NCBI GenBank assembly: GCA_963924555.1
Contig: OZ004587.1
Span: forward strand, 6,836,075-6,900,074
Origin: Crambe crambe
Taxonomy: Eukaryota > Porifera > Demospongiae > Poecilosclerida > Crambeidae
Length of the DNA stretch: 64,000 bases
Reading direction: 5' to 3'
The notes beneath the pieces were generated by a model. It made no database searches and was not told where the DNA came from. It saw nothing but the letters and a program-made list of their open reading frames with translations. The translations under genes were made by a program, and so were the position numbers. Below, piece after piece: positions 1 to 11,433 of the stretch (positions are counted from its first letter, which is position 1; each line of letters opens with the position of its first letter).

Positions 1-517
1 TCTAAGTGCTTGTGGTAAGTATTTACAGCTTTCTATGTATGGAGCTTCCCGGTTGGAACATGACTCTTGTCTCTGACAGCAAGCACTGGAGCCTATCAGC
101 TATATACTCACTTTCTCACTGTCAAATGCTGCACATAATTATAGTAGTAGTTGTAGAGGCTCTAGCCTGGTACTTTGTTACATATAAACTCAACAGCAAC
201 TATTGAGTTGTAGCACTAACTTGCTTGTTCACTGGCTATCAAAATTAATGTATCAAAGTGAATTGTAGGCGCTTGGCTTATCTAAGTGCTTGTGGTAAGT
301 ATTTACAGCTTTTGATGCATGGAGATTTCTGGTTGGAACCACCACTTACATGACTCTTGTCTCTGACGCAATATAAAGCACTGGAGCCTATCATGCTCAC
401 TTGCTTACTGTCTAAACTAAACAGCAAAATCTTCTAAAGAGTTGTAGCACTAAAGAATACTTGCTTGCTTGCTCGCTGCCAACTGAATGTTGAACATTGC
501 CCTAGTTATATATATAA
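1..517. repeat. Dispersed non-coding repeat, two diverged units
   Basis: Two diverged units of about 280 bp follow one another. Each contains TCTAAGTGCTTGTGGTAAGT (from 1 and from 281), then a block with GACTCTTGTCTCTGAC and AAGCACTGGAGCCTATCA. The second unit ends in CTTGCTTGCTTGCTCGCTG and TGAACATTGCCCTAGT. The same unit recurs at 7.1-7.65, 8.8-9.2 and 9.25-9.8 kb. The 66-codon frame at its start has no recognisable domain. I treat it as a mobile-element-derived repeat without coding capacity. Confidence 0.7.
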
Positions 518-1152
518 TTGGCGAGCGAGCGAAGCGAGCGAAGCCCCACACTAATTGGTCAAAATGGAAATTCGCGATATTTATATGTAACGTACGTCAC
601 TCAAAATGCGCATGCGCTTACGCATGAAATAGCTACTAAGCAACGTCATAACAAGCAATCATTTTCGTTAAGCTTGAAGTTGAAATATTATTGTAGCGAG
701 TATTATGGAACCCAGAGAACCAGAAAACAAGCGAAGGAGGGCCCCAGAACACCCTCTAGAAACTGACCAGCAAAGAAGAGCGAGACCTCATGAAAGAAAT
801 GAAAGAGACAGAGCTAGAAGGAGAACAGAGTCAAAGGAACAGAGAAAAACAAGACTAGCAAAGAAATGCGACAGATAGAGCCAGGAGGAGGGAATGTACA
901 GAGTCAGCAGAAGATAATGCTGCAAGAGCAGAGCAAATGAGAGCCAGAAGGAGAGCAGAGTCAGCAGAACACAGAGCTGCCAGATTAGAGCATATGAGGG
1001 CTCATTATTTGAGAGACTAGCTACTGAGTCTGAACAGGAGTGGTAGCCTGGGTTCAGAGAAGACACTCTAATGCTAACTGGGAATGCACCAAGTCAGTTA
1101 ACAACCTGAATAGCTAGATATCGAAAGTCACTGTTGGGGCTATATAATCATA
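518..1152. repeat. Tandemly duplicated repeat, copy 1
   Basis: This roughly 635-bp block starts with TTGGCGAGCGAGCGAAGCGA and continues through a purine-rich AGA/GAG tract. It is repeated almost identically at 1219-1856, the main difference being a short CGCATG insertion in copy 2. The open frames on either strand are the same in both copies and are low-complexity; none resembles a known protein. No gene is called. Confidence 0.8.
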
Positions 1153-1218
1153 AGGAGCACATTGAAATGACCACTGGCTGCTTGCTCGCCCAACTAATGC
1201 TATACGAGCATCTCTAGT

Positions 1219-1856
1219 TGGCGAGCGAGCGAAGCGAGCGAAGCCCCACACTAATTGGTCAAAATGGAAATTCGCGATATTTATATGTAACGTACGTCAC
1301 TCAAAATGCGCATGCGCTTACGCATGCGCATGAAATAGCTACTAAGCAACGTCATAATAAGCAATCATTTTTCTTTAAGCTTGAAGTTGAAACACTATTG
1401 TAGCGAGTATTATGGAACCCAAAGAACCAGAAAACGAGCGAAGGAGGGCCCCAGAACACCTTCTAGAAACTGACCAGCAAAGAAGAGCGAGACCTCATGA
1501 AAGAAATGAAAGAGACAGAGCTAGAAGGAGAACAGAGTCAAAGGAACAGAGAAAAACAAGACTAGCAAAGAAATGCGACAGATAGAGCCAGGAGGAGGGA
1601 ATGTACAGAGTCAGCAGAAGATAATGCTGCAAGAGCAGAGCAAATGAGAGCCAGAAGGAGAGCAGAGTCAGCAGAACACAGAGCTGCCAGATTAGAGCAT
1701 ATGAGGGCTCATTATTTGAGAGACTAGCTACTGAGTCTGAACAGGAGTGGTAGCCTGGGTTCAGAGAAGACACTCTAATGTTAACTGGGAATGCACCAAG
1801 TCAGTTAACAACCTGAATAGCTAGATATCGAAAGTCACTGTTGGGGCTATATAATT
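1219..1856. repeat. Tandemly duplicated repeat, copy 2
   Basis: Second copy of the 518-1152 block, separated from it by about 66 bp. The very high identity suggests a recent duplication or recent insertion of two sister copies. Confidence 0.8.
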
Positions 1857-2246
1857 GGCGAGCGAAGCGAGCCACTCTCTGGTCATGTCAACGGGATATA
1901 TATATACGTACGTCATAGCTAGCGGGCATAGCTTATAATACGCATGCGCACGTTCGTTTGACCTTTGACCCCACAAATGAAACGTGCCCATAGCACTTAG
2001 AACAAATAGCTAGAGCTTATTGCTTTCTACAGCATTTTGTCATAGAGGCGCTAAGTGGATTGTAGGCGCATGGCTTTCTAAGTGTTTGTGGTAAGCATTA
2101 TACAGCCTCCTGTCAGTGTGTATGCAGCTGCCACACTGCCACAACCACTGCAATATCTTAGGCTTAGTCCAATAAGTCAAAGTACAAATGACTTTCACCA
2201 ACTGCTTCGCTCGCCGATTGAATATGTTACACGAACATACCCTAGT
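1854..2246. repeat. Short repeat with GCGAGC-type inverted ends
   Basis: The left end is TTGGCGAGCGAAGCGAGCC and the right end is CTTCGCTCGCCGATTGAA followed by ACATACCCTAGT. The two ends are inverted relative to each other (GGCGAGCGAAG and CTTCGCTCGCC). This gives a compact element of about 390 bp that matches the ends seen at 7.0-7.65 kb. It looks like a non-autonomous mobile element; its superfamily is not known to me. Confidence 0.55.
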
Positions 2247-2297
2247 CATAAGTGAGGGAGGAGCACATTGAAATTAGTGATACCATAGATACTATAG

Positions 2298-2373
2298 ACT
2301 ACGTACACGGGATAGGAAACTAGATCACGTGCGCCATAGCCACAATAGGAAATGACAATCCCACTCCGTGTCC
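2298..2373 (+). repeat. Left terminal and subterminal inverted repeats of P-like element
   Basis: Terminal repeat at 2298-2323 and subterminal CACTCCGTGTCC at 2362-2373, 38 bp further in. The terminal repeat matches the complement of 6977-7002 at all 26 positions. Confidence 0.9.
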
Positions 2374-2963
2374 ACCGTTTCGAGCAGGAAGAGGAGGCTC
2401 CTATTCGCCGTATGCGGGATGTGCGTTACCTTATAGTCGCATTAATAAGATGAAAACAGTAAGTATCCTAGCTGAAAGGCTACTAATGCAAAAATTAAAA
2501 CTGTAGGAGAGATATAAATGAAATTTAGGCCTATAATAGCTAGAAATACCATGGAAACCACTTTTGTGGAACCATAAGTAATCACAGTCTAGCCATACGT
2601 AGCTGTTAAAGCAATAAGCCACTCATATTAACTTAGTTCTATGCGTTAGTATCATTTCTAGGATAAAAATACGTTAGTTAATGATGATACAGTCACTGTA
2701 TCTCCCTGAACACTCCAAAGTTTGTGGGACACCATGAAGGATATATTCAGAAATGAAGTTATCTCCTGGTTATCATGACTTCCTTAAGAGCATAATAAAT
2801 GAGGTTATACTGGTTTTATGTGCATGTTACTTCTATTTTGGTAGAAATGAGGCGTATAGCTATTGCATGTCTTTCTTTGTTGCATGGTAATAAGTCTTTG
2901 AAATGTATCTTATACTTATACTGGCATATAGAGTAGGGAGAATACTCAAATTAGCTACATAGT

Positions 2964-5717
2964 ATGATGTTCTACTTATTCTTTAAAGGCATGAGTCGGC
3001 GAAAGCTTCGATTTTATACCCCAAAAAACTGGGAGAGAAAATTGCAGCAGCAAAGACTTCTCATAAAAATTCCTCGAAAAGTAGCAGACAGAGCATTACT
3101 CTTTAGTCAGATGAAGAGTGTTGAACTTGAAGGATGGACCAAATTATATGTCTCCTCCACAGGGTCAATTGCAAGGATATGCAAATATGACCATTCCACA
3201 ATTCCTTCAAAAGTATTAATCATGGTGGATGTTGACAATGCATGCAAAGTGTATGCAGGATCCAAAGCTGTTCCTCTTTATGATAAAGCAGTGTCTAGTA
3301 TATCAGAGTTACTTTTTATTCTAGAGCAGTTGAACACATATAGTATTTGTCCAGCAATTGATGATCCGAAGTTTAAATCTTTAATCGAGAAGCACGGTGG
3401 ATTGTTCTATGACTGTCATGGTAAGAAAGTAGCTATAGAGATTATAATAGTCAAAGATCATTGTATACAATCAGTTACTTAATCTATCTTCTAATAAGGT
3501 AATATGATTGCTCAAGTGGACGACAAGACCATACGACATGTGAATTGTTCCATGTTGGTAAAGCCAGATGGAATCTGTGAACAGTGCAAGCTTTACAAGA
3601 AGAACTCTCTGTTACGTCAACTTAATCGTTTATTGAAAGATAACAAGGAAAATGATTTATGCTCTGCAAGTAGCCATGTTAATTATCGATTTCTTACCGG
3701 CATTCAAAAGAATGAGCGCCTTAAGGCACTGCACTCTGAGCTTCGTGCAAAATGTAGGCAGTTGCATTCACTTGAAAAAAAGATACAGCAGTTACATGAG
3801 AAGGAAGCAGTGACTTTGGATGATGATAGTGATTGTGACATGCGTGCCTTGGTGGAGAAATACTCATCTATCGTGATGAGCTCACAACCTGAAAACTCTA
3901 ATAGGTCATTTCAATACTTGTTTTGGAAGCAGCAACTAGATGCTATCACTAAATCAGATGCACGATCTATTCGATGGCATCCTCTGATAATTAAGTGGTG
4001 CCTTTACCTACACCACAGATCGAGTGGTGCTTATAAAACATTACGGGAATCAGGACTTCTTTCTTTACCATCTGGCAGAACACTTCGTGACTATCGCCAT
4101 TTTGCTCCAGCTAAATCTGGATTCAGCACTGCATATGACCAGCAACTTCTCGATCTTGCTACAAAGACCAATTTTGAAATGGCAAAGAACATAGCGATCT
4201 TGATTGATGAAATGTACGTGAAGGAGGGATTGGTGTACAATAAAACTTCAGGGGCTCTTACAGGATTTGTTGAATTGGGTGACATTGATTCTCACCTTAA
4301 TGAATATGAGCGTTCCATATATGAGCCAAAGAAACAAAAATCTTTAGCTAAAACCATAGTTGTCTTCATGGTTCGAGGAGTGGTGACCAGCTTGATCTTC
4401 CCATATACTATTTTCCCTGTGAACTCGTTGAAAGGCTATAACTTATTTCCTCTGGTTTGGGAAGTTATTGGACGACTTACTCGTCACGATTTCAGGGTTT
4501 GGGCAATTATTTGTGATGGAGCCTCTAATAATCGAAAAATGTTCCGCATGCATAGTTCAACAGGAGATGAAAATATTTTCAAAACCACTAATGTTTACAG
4601 TGAAGATCAGTATCCTATATATTTTATATGTGATCCTCCACATTTATTGAAAACCATTCGAAATTGTTTTGCAAGTTCAACCCGAAATTTATGGGTAAGT
4701 TCATTCTGTGTGTCAATTTATGACCACCTTTTATATTCTTTTTATTTTAAAGTGTAAAGGCAGGGACATTAAATGGAGCCATATTATCAGACTCTACTAT
4801 CAGAATGCTGGTGCAGCCACTGGTTTGTGCTTGATACCGAAATTGAAGTATGAACATGTATATTTAACATCACGGTCTAAAATGCGTGTGGATCTTGCTG
4901 CACAGGTTAGACTGAGTTGATGATCATGCATATTAGCTATAGGCATAAGAAACTTTTTTCAGGTCTTGAGTGAAAGTGTATCACTAGCACTTCATCTAAC
5001 TGGAGGAGAACAAGCTCATGAAACTGCTAACTTCATTAACAAAATAGACAAATTTTTTGATTCTCTCAATGTTACATCATTTGATGAGGGAAGGCTGAAG
5101 AGAAAGCCTTTTTTACAGCCTTACAGAAGTTCAACTGATTTTCGATTGAAGGTATGATGTAACGAGCTGCTATGTATGCATGCTGTTATTTATATACATT
5201 ATAGTTTCTTAAAGATGAATTTTTGGGATATCTGGATGCATGGGAAGTGAGTGTCAAGAATAGGGAAGGCTTCACTGATGTTGAACGAAGAAACATGATG
5301 TTAAGCAGGGAAACTTTGACTGGGATCAAAATTACAAGTATGCTCTATAGTATTTTTTTCTACCACAATCTATATTAAACATGATAACTGTAGTTTCTTC
5401 ATTCCTGGAGTTTGTGCCATCAATTTTGAAAGTGCCAGGGGTGACTGTCTTTTTGAGTGTAAAACTTAATCAAGATCCACTTGAGAAGTTTTTTGGCTGC
5501 GTTAGACAACATGCATGGTCGAGTTAATGATAACCCTACAGTGCTTCAGGCAATGACAGCCACACAAACTTTGCGAGTAGCTAACTCCCTAAGATTTGCA
5601 ACAATCACTGGCAATTGCAGAGGAGCTAGCAAGAAGGAAAGAGTTGATGACAATGATGATACATGTAAGCTCCCAAAGCGAAAACAATCACGGAAAAAGA
5701 AACCCAAGAAACATTGA
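2964..5717 (+). CDS. P-element/THAP9-type transposase, six exons, frameshifted in last exon
   Basis: Likely a DDE transposase that cuts and pastes the surrounding element. Exons join in frame with GT-AG introns: 2964-3420, 3499-4694, 4753-4905, 4963-5151, 5205-5337 and 5394-5717. The start could instead be the ATG at 2991. Recognisable parts: a Cys-containing segment near KPDGICEQCKLY, the first acidic site in LIDEMYVKEGLVYN, a second in ICDGASNN, the CDPPHLLKTIRN motif, and NQDPLEKFFG near the C-terminus, all typical of P-type transposases. The tail is basic (KRKQSRKKKPKKH) and may be a nuclear localisation signal. No N-terminal THAP zinc finger is visible upstream. Around 5509-5517 the tetranucleotide CATG occurs twice in tandem and shifts the frame between FFGCVRQ and the downstream RVNDNPTV region. 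This is a natural lesion or a sequence error. Confidence 0.85.
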
Positions 5718-5807
5718 GAATTATAATTCCCCATGCATATCTGCTATTGTATTCATTGAACATAAAATGTAATTGACTGATTAAGGAGTGAGGTATATAT
5801 AAACTAT

Positions 5808-6843
5808 TCAGATACTTTTTCTTAGAGGCTTTGATTTTGATGTGTTCTTCTTGCTGACTTGTTTATAAGTTTCCATAACTGATTTAGTGAAAGAAAATCC
5901 ACGAATTGTTACATACTTAGCTACTATCAAACTTAAAATCACTCCTTTCTTATCTTCATCTAGCATTCCTGCTGCAGAGCACCAGTTAAATAAAACATCT
6001 GAATCACCTAGAATGCTGTCATGTATTTCTTTCTTATCAAACTCATTTGTAGTTGAATGGCAGCGAATACAATACTCGATGGCACTAAGAGTTTGGCAAA
6101 AGCTGTCAGTAATATGAATAAGCCCACCTCTATCAACACAGCACACCCATTCATTTGAAGATGACATAGGAGAAGCTTCATCTTTGATCAGATATTTTGT
6201 GCTAGCTGACACGCTCTGATCCTTGGATATTGATTGAATGATATAGCCACCTATGTAGTGGATAGCATTGATCTCTTCATATGAAAGATCGCTAGGAATG
6301 GTACCAACATCCTTTATTATTGGTAGAATAGAATCTATCAATAACTTCAAATAAATAGATGATAAATACTGATACAAAGCTGGATCAGCGTTTAATTTTT
6401 GACTAGTTAAAAACTCTTCCCATTTCTCTTTGAAATCTTGTGCACTTCGTATCTGGTGAAATGACACCCAGAGTTTCTCCCTCTTAATTTTTTTGGTACG
6501 TTCTGATTGTGCACCATCAATTATTCTCTTTAGTGATGAATACAGCCAGTTAGAAAAAATTACAGTGCCTTTCTCAACTGCACAAAGCTGACTTAGAAGT
6601 CTCTCCAAAATTTCCTTTAAAGTTTTTGATTTCTTTGGACAAGCACAAAACTCTTCATCTTTTAGGATACTGTCACAAGCTTCTTTGAAAAATTGAATGG
6701 AAATCATATCTAAAAAAAATTATTGTTACAGCACTGTTTTCTTTATCATAGCTAGTTTCATATCTTAAGCTGTAATAATGCATAATGCAGTAGCTAGCTA
6801 GTAATGATAATAATAATATACCATTTTGAAGAGGAGACTCCAT
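5808..6843 (-). CDS. Accessory protein of P-like element, two exons
   Basis: It reads toward the transposase gene and ends 91 bp from it. Exon 1 (6822-6843) encodes MESPLQN plus one base; exon 2 (5808-6709) completes about 307 residues. The intron has GT at its start and TTTTTTAG before exon 2. The protein is mostly helical by composition. Its middle contains EINAIHYIGGYI, resembling the YxxGYI segment found in the C-terminal part of P/THAP9-like and some hAT transposases. It also has scattered Cys pairs (CCVDRGG, CIRCH). I do not recognise a catalytic domain. Its position inside the inverted repeats, with an intact frame, suggests the element's second gene, perhaps a regulator or a split-off transposase part. 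Confidence 0.7.
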
Positions 6844-6950
6844 CCCTAGCCTTAGCCGCCGATTCGAGCTAGCTTTAGTTTGCTACTATTAAACTTTCTG
6901 TCATCAAGAGAGACTCTCGTACGGCGAGGGTTAATTATGATATTACCCTA

Positions 6951-7002
6951 GGACACGGAGTGCAGGGGTTAATGGGCTAGTTTCCTATCCCGTGTACGTA
7001 GT
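6951..7002 (-). repeat. Right subterminal and terminal inverted repeats of P-like element
   Basis: Subterminal GGACACGGAGTG at 6951-6962 and the 26-bp terminal repeat at 6977-7002, mirror images of the left end. The segment from 6843 to here probably holds the promoter of the accessory gene; no specific motif is clear. Confidence 0.9.
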
Positions 7003-7656
7003 TGCAGCGAGCGAGCGAAGCGAGTTAGCTGACTCTCAGGTCATGACTCATTGAAATTTTAAATATATATATATATCTAGGTCTACACTCCAAAATGCCC
7101 CAGGCGTACGTACGTACGTACGTGTCGTGCAATAGTAGCGCCCCTGCGCGTGCACTTATGCGCATGCTCCAGTTGCAATTGCTTGATTGATTTCTACATC
7201 GCTTTGTATATAGCATGGTGGATAGTAGGGCTAGGCTTATCTAAGTGGATTGTAGGCACTAGACATATCCAAGTGCTTTGTGGTAAGTACTTAGCTTTCT
7301 ATGCATGCAGCTGCCTGCCACTTAGCTACATAACACAACAGCAAAGCACAAATGAACTATCAGCTCAACATTTCTACAGCCTTTTGGGCAGCAGGCACAA
7401 GAGGCTTATCTAAGCGGCTTGTAGGCACTAGGCTTATCTAAGTGCTTTGAGGTAAGTATGTATGCAGCTGCCTGCCACCACTTACATGACTCTTAGCAAT
7501 ATCAAGCACTGAAGCCTATCAGCTACTTTAATTGCTCACTGTCAAATGCTGCACATTGCTACAGATACTCAACAGCAAATGAAAATCGTTGAAGAATACT
7601 TGCTTGCTTGCTCGCTCGCTGTCAACTGAATGTTGAACATTGCCCTAGTATAAAAA
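7003..7656. repeat. Dispersed repeat unit with GCGAGC-type ends
   Basis: It begins GCAGCGAGCGAGCGAAGCGA and ends CTCGCTCGCTGTCAACTGAA then TTGAACATTGCCCTAGT. The interior carries an alternating (CGTA)n tract at 7106-7122, CAAGCACTGAAGCCTATCAGC, and two TCTAAG(T/C)-type sub-blocks. It is closely repeated at 9255-9806 and partly at 8800-9235. The short open frames here are non-coding. Confidence 0.7.
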
Positions 7657-7688
7657 GTATTGTAAATGTACGCTGGCGTGTAGACTGT

Positions 7689-8787
7689 ATAAGAGGTTTT
7701 ACGGGATTGGAAACGCCCAATGAACTGCACAACCGAGGCGCGCGCGTTGACAGATGCGCACGCGCATGCAGCATTAATTATATTAATGGCCGTGAAAGGA
7801 GATCAATATTCACTCCTTTCAAGGCAGTTAAAGTGATGTTCTGCCCCTACAGCTCACAGAATAGTACAAGTAAGCTAAGGGGAAGGTATTGAAGAAGTGA
7901 AGAGTCAGAGAGTTGAAGTTGGAGAGTCTGAGGAAGGAAGTTATTAATTATTCATAACTTTTTTCCTTGTAATTATAACTATGAGTACCTATCATTGCTC
8001 ATTATACATTAATTTTATGTGATTGATTTGAAAGAAAGGCCAGAATGACTTTTGGTATTAAAATTAGACATAAATTCATTATTATTATAACTAGATAATT
8101 TTGCCCCAAAGTTATCCACCAGTTTCTGCTCAGTTCGCCCTCATCAGCATTATTGCAATACTTCCAGCTTTTGGCTGTTGGATTTTGACACCATCCATCT
8201 CAAGAATTCGGCTCAGTCAGCTGTCCTGTGGACCCTATGGATATTAGGGGGGAAATATAGTAAGCTTGCCATCTCCATAGGATGACTATTGTATAGAAAA
8301 CAAATGCACCAATTCCATTTACTGTTCTATCCTTTCCCTGAAATTACTAATACAGTTGCAATATTGTTAATCTATTTCTTGGGAGAGGGATTACAGTTTT
8401 AACACCACTTGCAAATGCTAGAGACAATATATGTCAGCTAATACAAAAACTAACATTACTATTCCATGTAGCTAAGGTTTACATGCCTTTTGATCAGAAA
8501 ATGGGCAACAGCAATTGATTCCATCAAGCGTGAGAGGGATTACAGTCCCATTAACCACCACAGTAGTATTTGTAGGAATAAACTCGAAAATCTGAGCTAA
8601 AATTTATTTCATACAGTAAATCTATGCCCTAGTGTATTATAGTATCATTGGCATAAGTCTTACCTCACGGATCTTGTCAGAACAGCAACTTTGACAAAAG
8701 TGCTATGTCATTCAGCTGTCAACGCGCCTCGGTTGTTAGTTGCTAACGAGAGCACGTGATCCGTTTCCAATCCCGTAAACCTCTTAT
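7689..8787. mobile_element. Non-autonomous element with P-like ends
   Basis: The terminal inverted repeats are ATAAGAGGTTTTACGGGATT (from 7689) and its near-complement ending at 8787, differing by one T. A subterminal inverted pair, CAACCGAGGCGCG and TTGACAG, lies at about 7731-7754 with its complement at about 8716-8737. The interior of about 1 kb has no credible gene. The core GGGATTGGAAAC is close to GGGATAGGAAAC in the ends of the P-like transposon at 2298-7002, so this may be mobilised by that type of transposase. Confidence 0.7.
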
Positions 8788-8799
8788 ATCTATGATTGA

Positions 8800-9235
8800 T
8801 TTCTACATCGCTTTATTTATAGCGTGGTGGATAGCTAGTGGATTGTAGGCACTAGACATATTTAAGTGCTTTGTGGTAAGTATTTAGCTTTCTATACATG
8901 CAGCTGCCTGCCACTCCACTTACATAACTCAACAGCAAGGCATAAATCTCAACATCTCTACAACCTTTTGGGCAGCAGGCACAAGAGGCTTATCTAAGCG
9001 GTTTGTATGCACTAGGCTTATCTAAGTGCTTTGAGGTAAGCATGTATGCAGCTGCCTGCCACCATTACATGACTCTTAGCAATATCAAGCACTGAAGCCT
9101 ATCAGCTACTTTAATTGCTCACTTGCTCACTGTCAAATGCTGCACATTGCTACAGATACTCAACAGCAAATGAAAATCGTTGAAGAATACTTGCTTGCTC
9201 ACTCGCTGTCAACTGAATGTTGAACATTGCCCTAG
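8800..9235. repeat. Dispersed repeat unit, partial copy
   Basis: Diverged copy of the 7150-7656 unit: TTGATTTCTACATCGCTTTA through TTGAACATTGCCCTAGT. It lacks the GCGAGC-type left end. No coding capacity is seen. Confidence 0.7.
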
Positions 9236-9254
9236 TCTATAGTATCTATGGTGA

Positions 9255-9806
9255 TACCGGGCGTACGTACGTACGTGTCGTGCAATAGTAGCGCCCCTGC
9301 GCGTGCATTTATGCGCATGCTCCAGTTGCAATTGCTTGATTGATTTCTACATCGCTTTGTATATAGCATGGTGGATAGTAGGGCTAGGCTTATCTAAGTG
9401 GATTGTAGGCACTAGACATATCCAAGTGCTTTGTGGTAAGTACTTAGCTTTCTATGCATGCAGCTGCCTGCCACTTAGCTACATAACACAACAGCAAAGC
9501 AAATGAACTATCAGCTCAACATTTCTACAGCCTTTTGGGCAGCAGGCACAAGACTGACAAGAGGCTTATCTAAGCGGCTTGTAGGCACTAGGCTTATCTA
9601 AGTGCTTTGAGGTAAGCATGCATGCAGCTGCCTGCCACCACTTACATGACTCTTAACAATATCAAGCACTGAAGCCTATCAGCTACTTTAATTGCTCACT
9701 ATCAAATGCTGCACATTGCTACAGATACTCAACAGCAAATGAAAATCGTTGAAGAATACTTGCTTGCTTGCTCGCTGTCAACTGAATGTTGAACATTGCC
9801 CTAGTA
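9255..9806. repeat. Dispersed repeat unit, near-identical to 7100-7656
   Basis: From the (CGTA)n tract through TTGAACATTGCCCTAGT this block is nearly identical to 7100-7656, with a 9-bp-scale insertion near 9550. The high identity suggests segmental duplication around the inserted element at 7689-8787. Confidence 0.75.
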
Positions 9807-10032
9807 ATAATAATAATAGAGAAGAAGAAGAATATAGCGATTTACCTGCTTGCTGTATTTCTGAAACGGTAAGCTCCCTAGTCCTGAAACTTGGTCTGCA
9901 CATTCTAGTAGGCTCTAGTAGGCTGGATAATCATTCACAGTAGCTTTTGTTAGGTCTAAGTGGGAGAATTAGAATTTCACTTTAGTATTAGTCTATAGGC
10001 GGCGCGCGCGGCCGTCCGAGTCATCCCTACAT

Positions 10033-10054
10033 AGAGAGTGCTACCGCACTCTCT
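10033..10054. repeat. 22-nt hairpin, AGAGAGTGC / GCACTCTCT
   Basis: Perfect 9-bp stem with a 4-nt loop (TACC), next to CCCTACAT. The same hairpin occurs at 27667-27688, 33149-33169 and 33960-33981, so it marks the end of a repeat family, probably an LTR edge or element terminus. Confidence 0.7.
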
Positions 10055-10323
10055 GATACGCATATGCACATGAAATTATAATATTACTCAGCTGTCTCTA
10101 GCTAATGATAGACTACTGTATAGACTCGGGGATTTAGATTCACCATGGTAGACTCTATTTCAGCATCTTCGACCTCCAAGTATAGCTCAACAATAACACA
10201 ACACCTTGACTCCTGATAAATATGATTGGGCTGCTGTGCTATTCTTCTTTCATCTGTCCCTGCATAGAAGAATGAACTCTTATACATAGCTAAAACCATA
10301 AAAGAGAGGAAAAAAAGACCAGG

Positions 10324-10632
10324 AACAAGTAAGGGAAAAAGCATTTCGTGAAATGAAAAAAAGATGTAGGGATGATCACTGCTCAAAAAAGTAAGGAAAC
10401 AAGAAGGATGGAAATGGGATCAATCTTTGTTCTGTATATCCAGCCAACAATCCCTACATATACGTCGGGTAACTTCAGATTATAGTGTAGTAATTATATG
10501 TAGGGATTGTTGGCTGGATATACAGAACAAAGATTGATCCCATTTCCATCCTTCTTGTTTCCTTACTTTTTTGAGCAGTGGTTATCCCTACATCTTTTTT
10601 CATTTCACGAAATGCTTTTTCCCTTCCTTGTT
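10324..10632. repeat. Long imperfect palindrome (fold-back), about 138-bp arms
   Basis: The left arm (10324-10462) and right arm (10495-10632) are inverted copies separated by 32 bp. Both contain GGGATTGTTGGCTGGATA and the A/T-rich tract next to CATTTCACGAAATGC. It interrupts the 5' side of the receptor-tail segment. The open frames in the two arms are copies of each other read backwards and are not genes. Confidence 0.8.
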
Positions 10633-10652
10633 ATTATTATGGTTGTTCATAG

Positions 10653-11433
10653 CCATAAAAAGAATGATTCATCACCAACTGATAACAAAAGACATCAACA
10701 TCACTATAGCAATCTGCATTATGAACGCAGGTGAATATGAACCAACTTCATTTTATACATGTGTGGATGTTTAACGACTAGCTAGCTATGTTTGTTGTGC
10801 TGTTGTCAAGGGAAATGAATCATACATTAATTTTAGGTACAGTAATTTTCCTGAGGTTAGTGCCCCCTCTTCGAGGCACCACCAGTGATGACACCCACTA
10901 GTCACCAACAAGGAAATCAATACACTTCTAACATCTCCAAAGTTGGATACAGCAAACTTCATGGCAAATGGAGAGTGAATCTACCAGATATGAAAGCTCC
11001 AGCTAGTGATGGTGATCAAAGACCTGTTCCAGTTATTCAAATAAATGATGCAGATGCTCCAATGTATGAATCCATCAATGGGGACTACTTGCTATCCCCT
11101 GAGGGTGACACCTCACCTTCCAAACTGAGAGCTGATTTGTTACAAGGTGGAGGTAATTTAGGGGAAAGTATCGATAGCAACCAATTGCAAATCCAAGGCT
11201 CAATGGTCTATTGCAATAAAGAGATTGGTGGTATTACGAGTGGAAAGGAGCAAGACGTTCTTGATGATGATCCTTGCATTTCTACTGCTGCTGCAGCTCA
11301 AACTTAGACTGGAAGCACTTCAAAGCAAGCATATGAGAATGTACCACCACAGGGCCCTATTTCACCTGCTCAGGATGGTCAAGTATACACACCATACTAC
11401 AAGAATAGTTGGTCCCAGCAGTTGTTCCAATGA
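10653..11433 (+). pseudogene. Receptor cytoplasmic-tail gene, copy 1, with premature stop
   Basis: Two exon-like blocks. At 10653-10730, after an AG and before GTGAAT, the frame reads basic/His-rich residues ending HHYSNLHYER. From 10902, after CCCACTAG, an open frame runs to a TAG at 11305. In the same frame beyond that stop it continues as a Tyr-containing tail (KQAYENVPPQG, DGQVYTPYYK) to a TGA at 11431. Tyrosines lie in MYESINGDYLLS and AYENV, which look like SH2-binding or ITAM-like sites. The 44.5-45.25 kb segment is a diverged duplicate without this stop and sits behind a transmembrane exon. No transmembrane exon is present here. It is likely a dead or truncated duplicate of a membrane receptor tail. 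Confidence 0.6.

Larger units (their letters stand above)
2298..7002. mobile_element. P-element-like DNA transposon, two genes
   Basis: A 4.7-kb element is bounded by perfect 26-bp terminal inverted repeats, 2298-2323 and 6977-7002, starting ACTACGTACACGGGATAGGA. A 12-bp subterminal inverted repeat, CACTCCGTGTCC, lies at 2362-2373 and its complement at 6951-6962. Terminal plus subterminal inverted repeats are characteristic of P elements. Inside are a plus-strand P-type transposase gene and a convergent minus-strand accessory gene. I could not find an 8-bp target-site duplication at the ends as drawn. The transposase carries one frameshift, so this copy may no longer be autonomous. Confidence 0.85.

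Noticed and set aside
518-766. Open frame of 82 codons repeated at 1218
   Set aside because: It follows the repeat's GCGAGC tract (SERSERS) and occurs only as part of a duplicated repeat; no domain.
788-1066. Minus-strand Leu/Ser-rich frame, identical copy at 1495
   Set aside because: Low-complexity antisense reading of a purine-rich repeat; duplicated with the repeat.
2298-2963. THAP domain upstream of the transposase
   Set aside because: No C2CH pattern in any frame. The short MTIPLRVHRFEQEEE frame at 2352 is only 33 codons and cannot be joined in phase with confidence.
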